Positions 8,034-15,280 of a DNA stretch of 64,000 bases are shown piece by piece (within the stretch, counting starts at the first letter, position 1; each line of letters begins with the position of its first letter). The DNA lies in contig NZ_VWXK01000013.1 in assembly GCF_011752565.1 (NCBI RefSeq), positions 103,023 to 167,022 on the forward strand. The letters are read 5' to 3'. The notes beneath the pieces are model-generated. The model had not been told where the DNA came from and did no database searches. It saw nothing but the letters and a program-made list of their open reading frames with translations. The stretch is from Pantoea sp. Ap-967. GTDB taxonomy: Bacteria > Pseudomonadota > Gammaproteobacteria > Pseudomonadales > Pseudomonadaceae. Made by a program: the position numbers and the translations under genes.

Positions 8034-8900
8034 ATGTCTAATTTCCGCGGTATCTGGGTAGCGCTGGTCACACCTTTTCGTTTGGGCCAGGTCGATTTCG
8101 AGGCGCTTCAAGGGTTAGCGAAGAAACTGTTGGCTGAAGGTGTGAGAGGCTTGGTCGTGTGCGGTACTACTGGCGAAGCTGCCGCGATGAGTGAGGATGA
8201 GCAGCTCAAGGTGCTGGATGCCGTACTGAGGGTCGCCCACCCGAGCCAAGTCATCATGGGCCTCTCGGGAAACAATCTGCAGGAAGTGCTGGCGTTCCAG
8301 CAGAAACTCCAAAGCTATGCCATTGCCGGCATTCTAGTCCCCGCGCCCTACTACATCCGTCCCTCCCAGCAAGGCATCGAATCCTTCTTCAAAGCCGTTG
8401 CTGACGCGTCTTCCGCTCCTGTGGTGCTTTACGACATTCCTTACCGGACTGGCGTTAGGATCGAGCGGGCGACGATCAGACGGATCGTCCAGCACGCAAA
8501 CATCGTCGCAGTAAAAGATTGCGGCGGAGACATCGAAACCACCATGGCGCTGATCAACGACGGCCATGCCCAAGTGCTCACGGGCGAAGACATCCAAATC
8601 TTCACTAACCTCGCCCTGGGCGGTGCTGGCGCCATATCAGCTTCGGCGCATATCCATGCAAGTCTCTACGTTCAGGTGGTGCGCGATCTGGACAGGGGGG
8701 CCATCCACGATGCTCGATCGCTGTTCTACCGACTGCTGCCGTGGATACAGTCAGCTTTCAGCGAACCAAACCCAGCTGTAATAAAAGCCGCGCTGGCTGT
8801 TGAAGGCCTTATCGCCAATGAGCTTCGCGAACCGATGCAGCCCTGCAGTGCAGTGACAATGGAGCGTGTTCGCGAAATGCTCCCGTCTATATCGCTGTAA
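8034..8900 (+). CDS. DapA-family aldolase (4-hydroxy-tetrahydrodipicolinate synthase type)
   Basis: A 288-residue TIM-barrel class I aldolase. GTTGE at 44-48, Tyr133 in YDIPYRTG, Arg138 and the Schiff-base Lys161 in AVKDCGG all sit at the same numbers as in the E. coli lysine enzyme, so DapA-like chemistry with pyruvate is plausible. A strong GAGGAG site precedes the ATG. It lies beside two RraA-type genes and far from lysine genes, which suggests an accessory copy used in a catabolic pathway (keto-acid aldolase). Its 3' end faces the RraA genes. Confidence 0.85.
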   Translation: MSNFRGIWVALVTPFRLGQVDFEALQGLAKKLLAEGVRGLVVCGTTGEAAAMSEDEQLKVLDAVLRVAHPSQVIMGLSGNNLQEVLAFQQKLQSYAIAGILVPAPYYIRPSQQGIESFFKAVADASSAPVVLYDIPYRTGVRIERATIRRIVQHANIVAVKDCGGDIETTMALINDGHAQVLTGEDIQIFTNLALGGAGAISASAHIHASLYVQVVRDLDRGAIHDARSLFYRLLPWIQSAFSEPNPAVIKAALAVEGLIANELREPMQPCSAVTMERVREMLPSISL

Positions 8901-8924
8901 AAACCCCATGCAGGCGGCTAAGGC

Positions 8925-9590
8925 TCATGGTTGCCTACTCTGCAAACCATGGTAACCGAGGGCGGCGCGGGCTTCCTTGAGGCGCTTTCCGCTGGCGATC
9001 TGCTCGCGGATCTGCGCTTCAACGTGTTCGATACGGCGTGCCGTTTCAGCCACTTCCTGGGCACGATCACGTGGGACGATGACGACACCATTGACGTCAG
9101 CGACGACGATGTCGCGTGCACAGACCCGGGCATGGCCAATTGAAACGGGCTGGTTGATGGCCACGACTTCCACGCGGTCCTTGCCGGTACGCATGAAGCG
9201 GCCCTTGCTGAACAGCGGGTAGCCTTCGCCCAGTGCCTTGTTCACATCGCGGCAGACGCCATCAATCACGGTGCCCGCGATACCGCGCGCCAGGGCGTAC
9301 TGGGTCATGATGTCGCCCCACACCGTGCAATCGGTACGGCCTTCGTTGGCGATGACCACTACGTCACCTGGTGCTACCTCATCAATGAAGTCGCCCACCG
9401 TGCCGGGCGGCGTGCTCGCACTGACGTACTGCACAGTGAAGGCTGGACCGACCACCACCTGGCTATAGTTGGCCAGTGGTGCAATTCCGAAGGCCTGGCC
9501 TGGGAGGCCCAGTTTGTCCATCGCGTCGGACACGCCCGGGGTATCCAGGCCATCGAACAAGGCAACGAGATCTTTATCGCAAAGGCTCAT
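8925..9590 (-). CDS. RraA-family aldolase/decarboxylase, first copy
   Basis: A 221-residue RraA-fold protein. The substrate and metal signature is present: W91-G92-D93 followed by ID110-G111...R114-D115. In class II HMG/CHA aldolases of this fold these residues bind a divalent metal with pyruvate or oxaloacetate. Members split 4-hydroxy-4-methyl-2-oxoglutarate or 4-carboxy-4-hydroxy-2-oxoadipate and decarboxylate oxaloacetate. It starts one base after the stop of the second copy, so the two are translationally linked and might form a mixed oligomer. Confidence 0.82.
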   Translation of the reverse strand: MSLCDKDLVALFDGLDTPGVSDAMDKLGLPGQAFGIAPLANYSQVVVGPAFTVQYVSASTPPGTVGDFIDEVAPGDVVVIANEGRTDCTVWGDIMTQYALARGIAGTVIDGVCRDVNKALGEGYPLFSKGRFMRTGKDRVEVVAINQPVSIGHARVCARDIVVADVNGVVIVPRDRAQEVAETARRIEHVEAQIREQIASGKRLKEARAALGYHGLQSRQP

Positions 9591-9591
9591 G

Positions 9592-10254
9592 TCAGTGCTC
9601 CACCGTGATGGCTTCGAATTGGCTGTCGTGCATCACTTCCTCGACCGAGCGGCCGGCCCGGACGGCATCCACCATGCCGGCTTGGCGCCGGTCAATACGC
9701 TCGGCCAGATCGAGCACTTTCTCGATGGCGTCGGCCGAGACAAAAACGGTGCCGCATTCGTCGGCGATGACGTAGTCGCCCTCCTCAACCTCAACGCCGG
9801 CCATGCGAACGCCAACAGCCGCGTCGATCTGGATGAGCCGTTTACGTGCGCTGATCATGGTCACGCCGCGACCGAACACCGGATAGCCGATATCGGCGCT
9901 GCCGCGGATGTCACGGCTGAAGCCATCGATGATCGAGCCGCGGATGCCTTTGCGCTGGGCTGCGTTGGCCAGGATGTCGCCCCAGCTGGAGATGCCATCG
10001 GCGCCACCGGCAATCACCAGCACGCGGTCGTCGCTGGTGATCTGCTCCACGACCGGGGTAATCAGGTGAGCGGTGGGCGCCACGTCCTGCTTTGGCCCCA
10101 ACTGCACAGTACTGGCGCGGCCAACGATCTTCGGGCAGTTCCAGAGCGGCATCAGGCCGTTGGTGGCGCCAGGAAGCTGGAGGAAGTCGAGCGCGTCCGA
10201 CACCGTGTTGGTATCGAGCGCAGCCAGGCGATCAAGCGGGGCGTTCAAGCTCAT
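9592..10254 (-). CDS. RraA-family aldolase/decarboxylase, second copy
   Basis: A 220-residue paralogue of the downstream gene with the same key positions: WGD at 91-93, D110-G111 and R114-D115. The two diverge strongly elsewhere, so this is not a recent duplication. The ATG at 10254 is chosen because the protein then lines up residue-for-residue with its neighbour; the frame stays open to 10320. It is the first gene of a two-gene unit transcribed away from a LysR regulator. Confidence 0.82.
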   Translation of the reverse strand: MSLNAPLDRLAALDTNTVSDALDFLQLPGATNGLMPLWNCPKIVGRASTVQLGPKQDVAPTAHLITPVVEQITSDDRVLVIAGGADGISSWGDILANAAQRKGIRGSIIDGFSRDIRGSADIGYPVFGRGVTMISARKRLIQIDAAVGVRMAGVEVEEGDYVIADECGTVFVSADAIEKVLDLAERIDRRQAGMVDAVRAGRSVEEVMHDSQFEAITVEH

Positions 10255-10361
10255 GGGTTGCAGGCCTCTGGTAAGTGAGGCTTGAGTATCTGCGCCGATA
10301 TTTGATACGTATATTACCAATAACCTAAGCTATCCATACTACAAACCTATGGAATAGCGCT
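10255..10361. promoter_or_regulatory. divergent promoter region between rraA pair and lysR gene
   Basis: This 107-bp region separates divergent genes. Its AT-rich part at 10300-10345 includes the palindrome ATACGTAT at 10305-10312. LysR proteins usually bind such shared regions and control both directions, so this is the expected operator. The exact site is inferred. Confidence 0.45.
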
Positions 10362-11261
10362 GTGATCAACTTTCGCTTGATACGCCACCTCTGGTTGTTC
10401 CTGGCCGTTGCCGAGGACCAGAACTTCAGCCGTGCGGCCAAGCGCCTGGGCATGTCGCAGCCCCCGTTGACCGAGCAAATTCAAGCGCTCGAACACTCCC
10501 TTCGCGTTCAACTGTTCACCCGCTCTCGCCGTGGCGCCCAACTCACCGCCGCCGGCGCTGCAATCCTCCCTGCAGTGCGAAAATTTGCCGATCAACTGGA
10601 GCGGCTGGAGTTGGCGGTTCACGAGGCCGTGGCCGGGCACTCTGGCGTGCTGACCATCGGGGCGATCACATCGGCCATGATCGATGTGCTGCCGCAGCTG
10701 ATCGAGCGCTTCAAGCAGGACCACCCGTTGATCACGGTTTCGGTTCGAGAGATCGATAGTGCGGAGGCCATTCCGGCGCTTGAGGCCGGCGATATCGATA
10801 TTGCGTTCGCACGCCTGGAAGGCAACCTGGGCCGCCACCTGCAGTCGATGGCGCTGTCAGAAGACCGCCTGGCGGTCGCGATGCCCAAGGATCATCCTTT
10901 GGCCGCCCGTGAAGCCATCGACCTGAAGGCGCTTGCCGATGAAACGCTGGTGATGGCGTCCAGAGACGTAAGCCCTGTGTACTTCGATTACCTGGTTGGG
11001 CTATGCAAAGCCAGCGGCTTCGCGCCGCGCATCGTGCATCAGGTGCGCTCTGTTTCATCGCAGGTGGCGTTCGTCAGTTGCGGCCAGGGCATCGCCTTGG
11101 TGCCGACCTCGATGAACAAACTGGCGCCGGAAAATGTGCTGGTGCGGCCTTTGCAGCCGGAAGTGAAGGTTGTCACTACCGCCATGGCGTGGCATGGCGT
11201 CAACGGTAACCCGCTGGTGGAGGCGATGATCGATCAGGCCAAGCAGGTTTTTCCATCATAG
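10362..11261 (+). CDS. LysR-type transcriptional regulator
   Basis: A 299-residue LysR protein. The winged helix-turn-helix spans residues ~5-64 (FLAVAEDQNFSRAAKRLGMSQPPLTEQIQALE), followed by the effector domain from ~90. The start is GTG. It is divergent from the RraA pair with a 107-bp gap and followed by a hydrolase gene on the same strand, so it probably controls both, with a keto-acid or aromatic-derived acid as inducer. The SQPPLTEQI recognition helix resembles CatR/BenM-type regulators. Confidence 0.87.
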   Translation: MINFRLIRHLWLFLAVAEDQNFSRAAKRLGMSQPPLTEQIQALEHSLRVQLFTRSRRGAQLTAAGAAILPAVRKFADQLERLELAVHEAVAGHSGVLTIGAITSAMIDVLPQLIERFKQDHPLITVSVREIDSAEAIPALEAGDIDIAFARLEGNLGRHLQSMALSEDRLAVAMPKDHPLAAREAIDLKALADETLVMASRDVSPVYFDYLVGLCKASGFAPRIVHQVRSVSSQVAFVSCGQGIALVPTSMNKLAPENVLVRPLQPEVKVVTTAMAWHGVNGNPLVEAMIDQAKQVFPS

Positions 11262-11350
11262 GCTGGGCATATGGCTGGGTTCGCAGCTTCGTATTTTACA
11301 AAATGCCGGGCTGGACCGACATTGCGGCCTCTGTAAAAGGAGCTCCCACC

Positions 11351-12160
11351 GTGGCACACCCTGCTCGCTTCACTCACGAGAAATTGCCGTTGAACATCGA
11401 TGGCGTGTTGCTGGACCTGGCAGTGCTCCATCGGTCCGGTCCCAAGGCACCCATCCTCTTCCTGCATGGGTTCGGTTCAACCAAGGAAGACTATGCCGAC
11501 ATCACCCTGCAACCGGCATTCGAAGGGCACCCCTTCATTGCCTACGATGCGCCTGGTTGCGGTGAAACCGAATGCAGCGATCTCGCTCGCATCAACATCC
11601 CGTTAATGGTGAAGACAGCCCTGGCCGCACTTGCACATTTTGGCGTCGACAGGTTCCATCTGGTCGGTCACTCCATGGGGGGCCTGACCGGGCTGATGCT
11701 CGCTGACGCCTCTGCAGAGCGCGTGTTGAGTTTCGTCGACATCGAGGGCAACATCGCGCCTGAGGATTGCTTCCTCAGCCGACAGATCTTTGAGCACAAA
11801 CGCGAGGATGATGCACGCTTCATGCGCGACTTCATCGCGCGCACCCGGCTTGCCGCCGACCCTGCCAGCGCGCTTTACGCGGCGAGCCTCGCGCACAAAG
11901 TCCGTACCGGGGCGGTCCGTGGCATCTTCGAGTCCATGGTCGAGCTATCGGACAACGGCGGCCTGATGGAGAAATTCCTGGCGCTGCCTTTCCCGCGCCA
12001 GTACATGTACGGCATCACCAACGCCCACCTTTCCTACCTCGGCGACATCGCTGCCAAAGGGGTGCAACTGGCATGCATCCCCGATTGTGGCCACTTCCCG
12101 ATGTATTCCAACCCGGCGCTGATGTGGCAGCACATCAAGGCACTGCAAGCGCGCGTCTGA
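11351..12160 (+). CDS. alpha/beta hydrolase
   Basis: A 269-residue hydrolase with FLHGFGS near residue 37, the nucleophile elbow GHSMGG (Ser108) and a C-terminal His248 in CGHFPMYSNP. The GTG at 11351 is chosen because AGGAG lies 8 bp upstream; an ATG at 11303 in frame has no ribosome site. No signal peptide. It follows the LysR gene on the same strand and may hydrolyse an ester, lactone or C-C bond in the pathway of the RraA and DapA-like enzymes. The substrate is unknown. Confidence 0.78.
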   Translation: MAHPARFTHEKLPLNIDGVLLDLAVLHRSGPKAPILFLHGFGSTKEDYADITLQPAFEGHPFIAYDAPGCGETECSDLARINIPLMVKTALAALAHFGVDRFHLVGHSMGGLTGLMLADASAERVLSFVDIEGNIAPEDCFLSRQIFEHKREDDARFMRDFIARTRLAADPASALYAASLAHKVRTGAVRGIFESMVELSDNGGLMEKFLALPFPRQYMYGITNAHLSYLGDIAAKGVQLACIPDCGHFPMYSNPALMWQHIKALQARV

Positions 12161-12217
12161 GCTGATCGATGATGGCTTCAGGCAACGCATCATGCAGTTG
12201 CCCGAAGCTTGCAGATG

Positions 12218-12816
12218 TCAGTTGCGGGCGGACGTAAAGTCCGGGCGCGAGCGCCAGCCGGTGTTTTCCTCGACCGCACCGCAACCGTCAAGGTAGCCGT
12301 GCTTGCGCAAGTCGGGCATAAGCACCGCAGCCAGCAAGGTAATCGCGCTCATGGCGGCGACGTAGTAATAGAAAACCGACTCGACACCGGCGCCTCGCAA
12401 CATCAGCGCGACGTACTCGGCCGTGCCGCCGCACAAGGCATTGCCAATGGCATAAGGCAAGCCAACACCGAGCGCACGTACCGTTGCCGGGTACAGGTCG
12501 GCTTTCAGCACGCCCGTCACTGGCGTATAGAACGCGGCGATCAGCAGGAGCACTGGGGCGGCCATGCCGACGGTGTCATAGGTGGGCAGTACCGCGATCA
12601 TCAGCGAACCGCCGCACATCAGGAACACCGAGATAATCATGGAGAACCGTCGGCCGCGGGTGTCGGCCAGGTAGCCGAAGATCCATCCGCCCAGCGGGCG
12701 CATGAAGAAGCCGACGGCGAAGATGCCTGCCGTGGCGAGCAGTTGCGTGGTCTGATCGCCCTGAGGGAAGAACAGCGCGGCGAAGTAGATCGAGGCATAG
12801 GCGTAGATTATGCCTG
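12218..12816 (-). pseudogene. MHS-family transporter with N-terminal loss and large internal deletion
   Basis: The readable frame starts mid-helix (AYASIYFAALFFPQG) where it meets a REP-rich segment, so the initial ~25-40 residues and the start codon are gone. It runs through MRPLGGWIFGYLADTRGRR and then APVLLLIAAFYTPVTGVLKADLYP. In KgtP-like transporters the APALLL helix is followed by about 220 residues, including GGEYG and WGWRIPF, before the FYTSISGILKAE segment. Here the two are joined in frame. About half of the helices are missing, so it cannot transport. Confidence 0.85.
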
Positions 12817-12934
12817 GCGGGCATGGCCCGCCGTACTACGGGCGGGAGAGCCGTTGCTAATTGGGGCCGCTCTGCGGCCCACGCAGCGGTTCATCGCCAC
12901 GACAAGCCCCATCTCCAGGCCAGCGCCGCCCCTG

Positions 12935-13047
12935 GTAGGAGCGAGCGCAGCTCGCGATGGGGCGCGCAGCGGCCCCAGGGTTTCAGCCTCGCGGCTCATA
13001 GTGCTGGGGCTGCTTTGCAGCCCATCGCGAGCTGCGCTCGCTCCTAC
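12935..13047. repeat. REPIN, type A (paired inverted REP sequences)
   Basis: Two inverted copies of GTAGGAGCGAGCGCAGCTCG enclose a short spacer that contains GGGGCGCGCAGCGGCCCC and GGGGCTGCTTTGCAGCCC. The same pair occurs at 28671, 43101 and 59799. Another GC-rich hairpin (GGGCCGCTCTGCGGCCC) lies just left, near 12865. The remaining 200 bp to the next gene hold an AACAGC...GCTGTT inverted repeat at 13079-13104 but no gene. Confidence 0.88.
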
Positions 13048-13257
13048 CGGATCCTGTGGGAGCTGGCTTGTCGTGAAGTGAACAGCATTAGCCATAACGC
13101 TGTTTTCGGAAGGAGCACATCTGTACTCCAAGCATGTACAAAACCCACGCAATCTCGACAATGCCCAAGCTCAGCACGTCGCGCACTGCGGGCCATTGTT
13201 CCCACAGTGGGCCGATTCCCTGCTTAACTCACTCCTACCACTGCAGGAGCTGACACA

Positions 13258-14463
13258 ATGAGAGCACTGACCTATCACGGCGCCAATGATGTTCGAGTGG
13301 ATACCGTCGCCGACCCCATCATCGAACACTCCGACGATATCATTCTCAGGGTCACCGCCACCGCCATCTGTGGTTCTGACCTTCATCTTTACCACGGCAG
13401 GGTTCCAGAAACCGAAGCGGGTGATATCTTCGGCCACGAGTTCATGGGCATTGTCGAGGACGTTGGCGCGGATGTAACCAACGTCAAAGTTGGCGACCGC
13501 GTGGTCATCCCGTTTGTCATCGCCTGCGGCAGTTGCTTCTTCTGCCAGCACGACCTGTTCGCGGCCTGCGAAACCACCAACACCGGGCCCGGCGCCGTCA
13601 TCCACAAAAAAGGCATTCCACCTGGCGCAGCGCTGTTTGGCTACAGCCATTTGTATGGGGGTATTCCTGGTGGGCAAGCGGATTACGTCCGGGTGCCCAA
13701 AGCCAATGTCGGGCCATTCAAAGTGCCAACTACCCTGGCTGACGACAAAGTGCTGTTCCTCTCCGACATCCTTCCCACCGCGTGGCAAGCCGTCACCAAT
13801 GCCGAGGTCGGCAAGGGGTCGTCGGTGGCCATCTATGGCGCCGGCCCAGTGGGGCTGCTGAGCGCCGCCTGCGCACGAATGCTGGGTGCGAGCATCATCA
13901 TCATGGTGGACAACAGCGACCATCGGCTGGCCTACGCCCGGGACGCCTACGGCGTCATCCCGATCCACTTCGAAAAGGATGATGACCCCGCCGACAGCAT
14001 CATTCGCCACACACCCGGTATGCGTGGTGTGGATGCGGTGATCGATGCGGTCGGGTTTGAAGCCAAAGGCAGCGCCACGGATTCGCTGATGACCGCCTTG
14101 AAACTGGAAGGCAGCAGTGGCAAGGCCCTGCGCCAGAGCATTGCGGCGGTACGCCGTGGCGGCGTGGTCAGTGTGCCCGGGGTCTATGCGGGGTTCGTAC
14201 ACGGCTTTAGTTTCGGCGAAGCCTTCGACAAGGGCCTGACCTTCAAGATGGGCCAAACCCATGTTCAGAAGTACCTTCCCGAGCTGCTTGAGCATATCGA
14301 AGCTGGGCGCCTGCAGCCCGAGCTGATTGTCACCCACCGCCTTGCGCTAGAGGACGCAGCCAAGGGTTACAAGATGTTCGATCAGAAAACCGACAATTGC
14401 CGGAAAGTGATCCTTACGCCCGGGGCAGCATCAGGAACACTGGGCTCAGCCACCGACCGATAG
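13258..14463 (+). CDS. zinc-dependent alcohol dehydrogenase (formaldehyde-dehydrogenase-like)
   Basis: A 401-residue medium-chain dehydrogenase. Catalytic zinc ligands are Cys38, His60 and Glu61 (ICGSDLHLYHG, FGHEFMG). The structural zinc loop has Cys90, 93, 96 and 104. The NAD-binding AIYGAGPVGLLSA begins at ~191. The long loop after the structural zinc and the extra segment near 125-170 are typical of the glutathione-independent formaldehyde dehydrogenase group. An AGGAG site precedes the ATG. It appears to be a single-gene unit; the physiological aldehyde or alcohol is not evident. Confidence 0.85.
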   Translation: MRALTYHGANDVRVDTVADPIIEHSDDIILRVTATAICGSDLHLYHGRVPETEAGDIFGHEFMGIVEDVGADVTNVKVGDRVVIPFVIACGSCFFCQHDLFAACETTNTGPGAVIHKKGIPPGAALFGYSHLYGGIPGGQADYVRVPKANVGPFKVPTTLADDKVLFLSDILPTAWQAVTNAEVGKGSSVAIYGAGPVGLLSAACARMLGASIIIMVDNSDHRLAYARDAYGVIPIHFEKDDDPADSIIRHTPGMRGVDAVIDAVGFEAKGSATDSLMTALKLEGSSGKALRQSIAAVRRGGVVSVPGVYAGFVHGFSFGEAFDKGLTFKMGQTHVQKYLPELLEHIEAGRLQPELIVTHRLALEDAAKGYKMFDQKTDNCRKVILTPGAASGTLGSATDR

Positions 14464-14584
14464 CGGGTACAGAGTGATACACGGCGAGCCATTCCCGACA
14501 TAACCCGGATAACCGCCGTTGTCACCATGGCGCCTCGAAACGCGGCAACTTCCCGTATGCCGCGTTGCCACTTCGGAGCCCGCC

Positions 14585-15232
14585 ATGAACCGCCAAGTCA
14601 AACCCGCCAGCCTGCAAGGCTGGCCACTGTTCACCCTGTTGTCCCTGCTGGTACTGCTCGTCACCTCACTGGCCCTGTGGGCCCAGCCACATTGGGTGGA
14701 CGCCCTGCGCAGCGCAATCCGAACCACAGCCCGCACGTCGTTCATCCTGTTCCTGGCCACCTTCCTCGCGTCGTCCGTTGCCGCCCTGGTGCCCACTGAC
14801 TTCACCCGCAACCTGCTGCGCAACCGCCGCTTCCTGGGCCTGGCCTTTGCCTTTTCCCACGCGGTGCATGCGCTGCTGATCCTTCTCTATGTACAGTTGT
14901 TTCCCGAAACCTTCTGGCAGGGCCGCACGGCAGCTGCGAACATTCCCGGCTCAATTGGCTACCTGTTCATCATCCTGCTGACCCTCACCTCCTTCCCAGG
15001 CGCCATGAAACTGCTCGGCGCGCGTGCCTGGAAGGGGCTGCACAGCACCGGAACCTGGGTGATTGCGGGCATTTTCATGCTGTCGCTGTACAAGCGGATC
15101 CCTATGGGTTCCTGGTATCCGCTGGGCTTTGCGCTGATGGTCAGCGCCGTACTCTTCAAGCTCACCGCGAAGCTGGCCATCCGCGCACGCCGCAACCCCA
15201 AGGCCGCTACGGCATCAGGTAATGCCAGGTAG
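14585..15232 (+). CDS. ferric-reductase-like transmembrane protein (heme b)
   Basis: A 215-residue membrane protein with about six helices. Histidines in SHAVHALL and in GLHSTGTW lie in helices as expected for b-heme ligands of ferric-reductase-like/MsrQ-type proteins. The ATG at 14585 is the first good start; the frame opens at a TTG at 14519 with no ribosome site. No reductase or MsrP partner is adjacent, so the electron partner is unknown. Confidence 0.65.
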   Translation: MNRQVKPASLQGWPLFTLLSLLVLLVTSLALWAQPHWVDALRSAIRTTARTSFILFLATFLASSVAALVPTDFTRNLLRNRRFLGLAFAFSHAVHALLILLYVQLFPETFWQGRTAAANIPGSIGYLFIILLTLTSFPGAMKLLGARAWKGLHSTGTWVIAGIFMLSLYKRIPMGSWYPLGFALMVSAVLFKLTAKLAIRARRNPKAATASGNAR

Positions 15233-15280
15233 TGCCAGGGGCCTGTGCTTGAGGCCCCTGCTGCCCTACCCATCTGTGCG

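Noticed and set aside
12931..13056. Possible CRISPR or tandem array because of repeated GAGCGAGCGCAGCTCGCG
   Set aside because: The copies are inverted pairs, not direct repeats with regular spacers; they match REPIN structure.
12209..13081. 290-residue plus-strand frame
   Set aside because: It is the reverse of the broken transporter plus REP repeat sequence.
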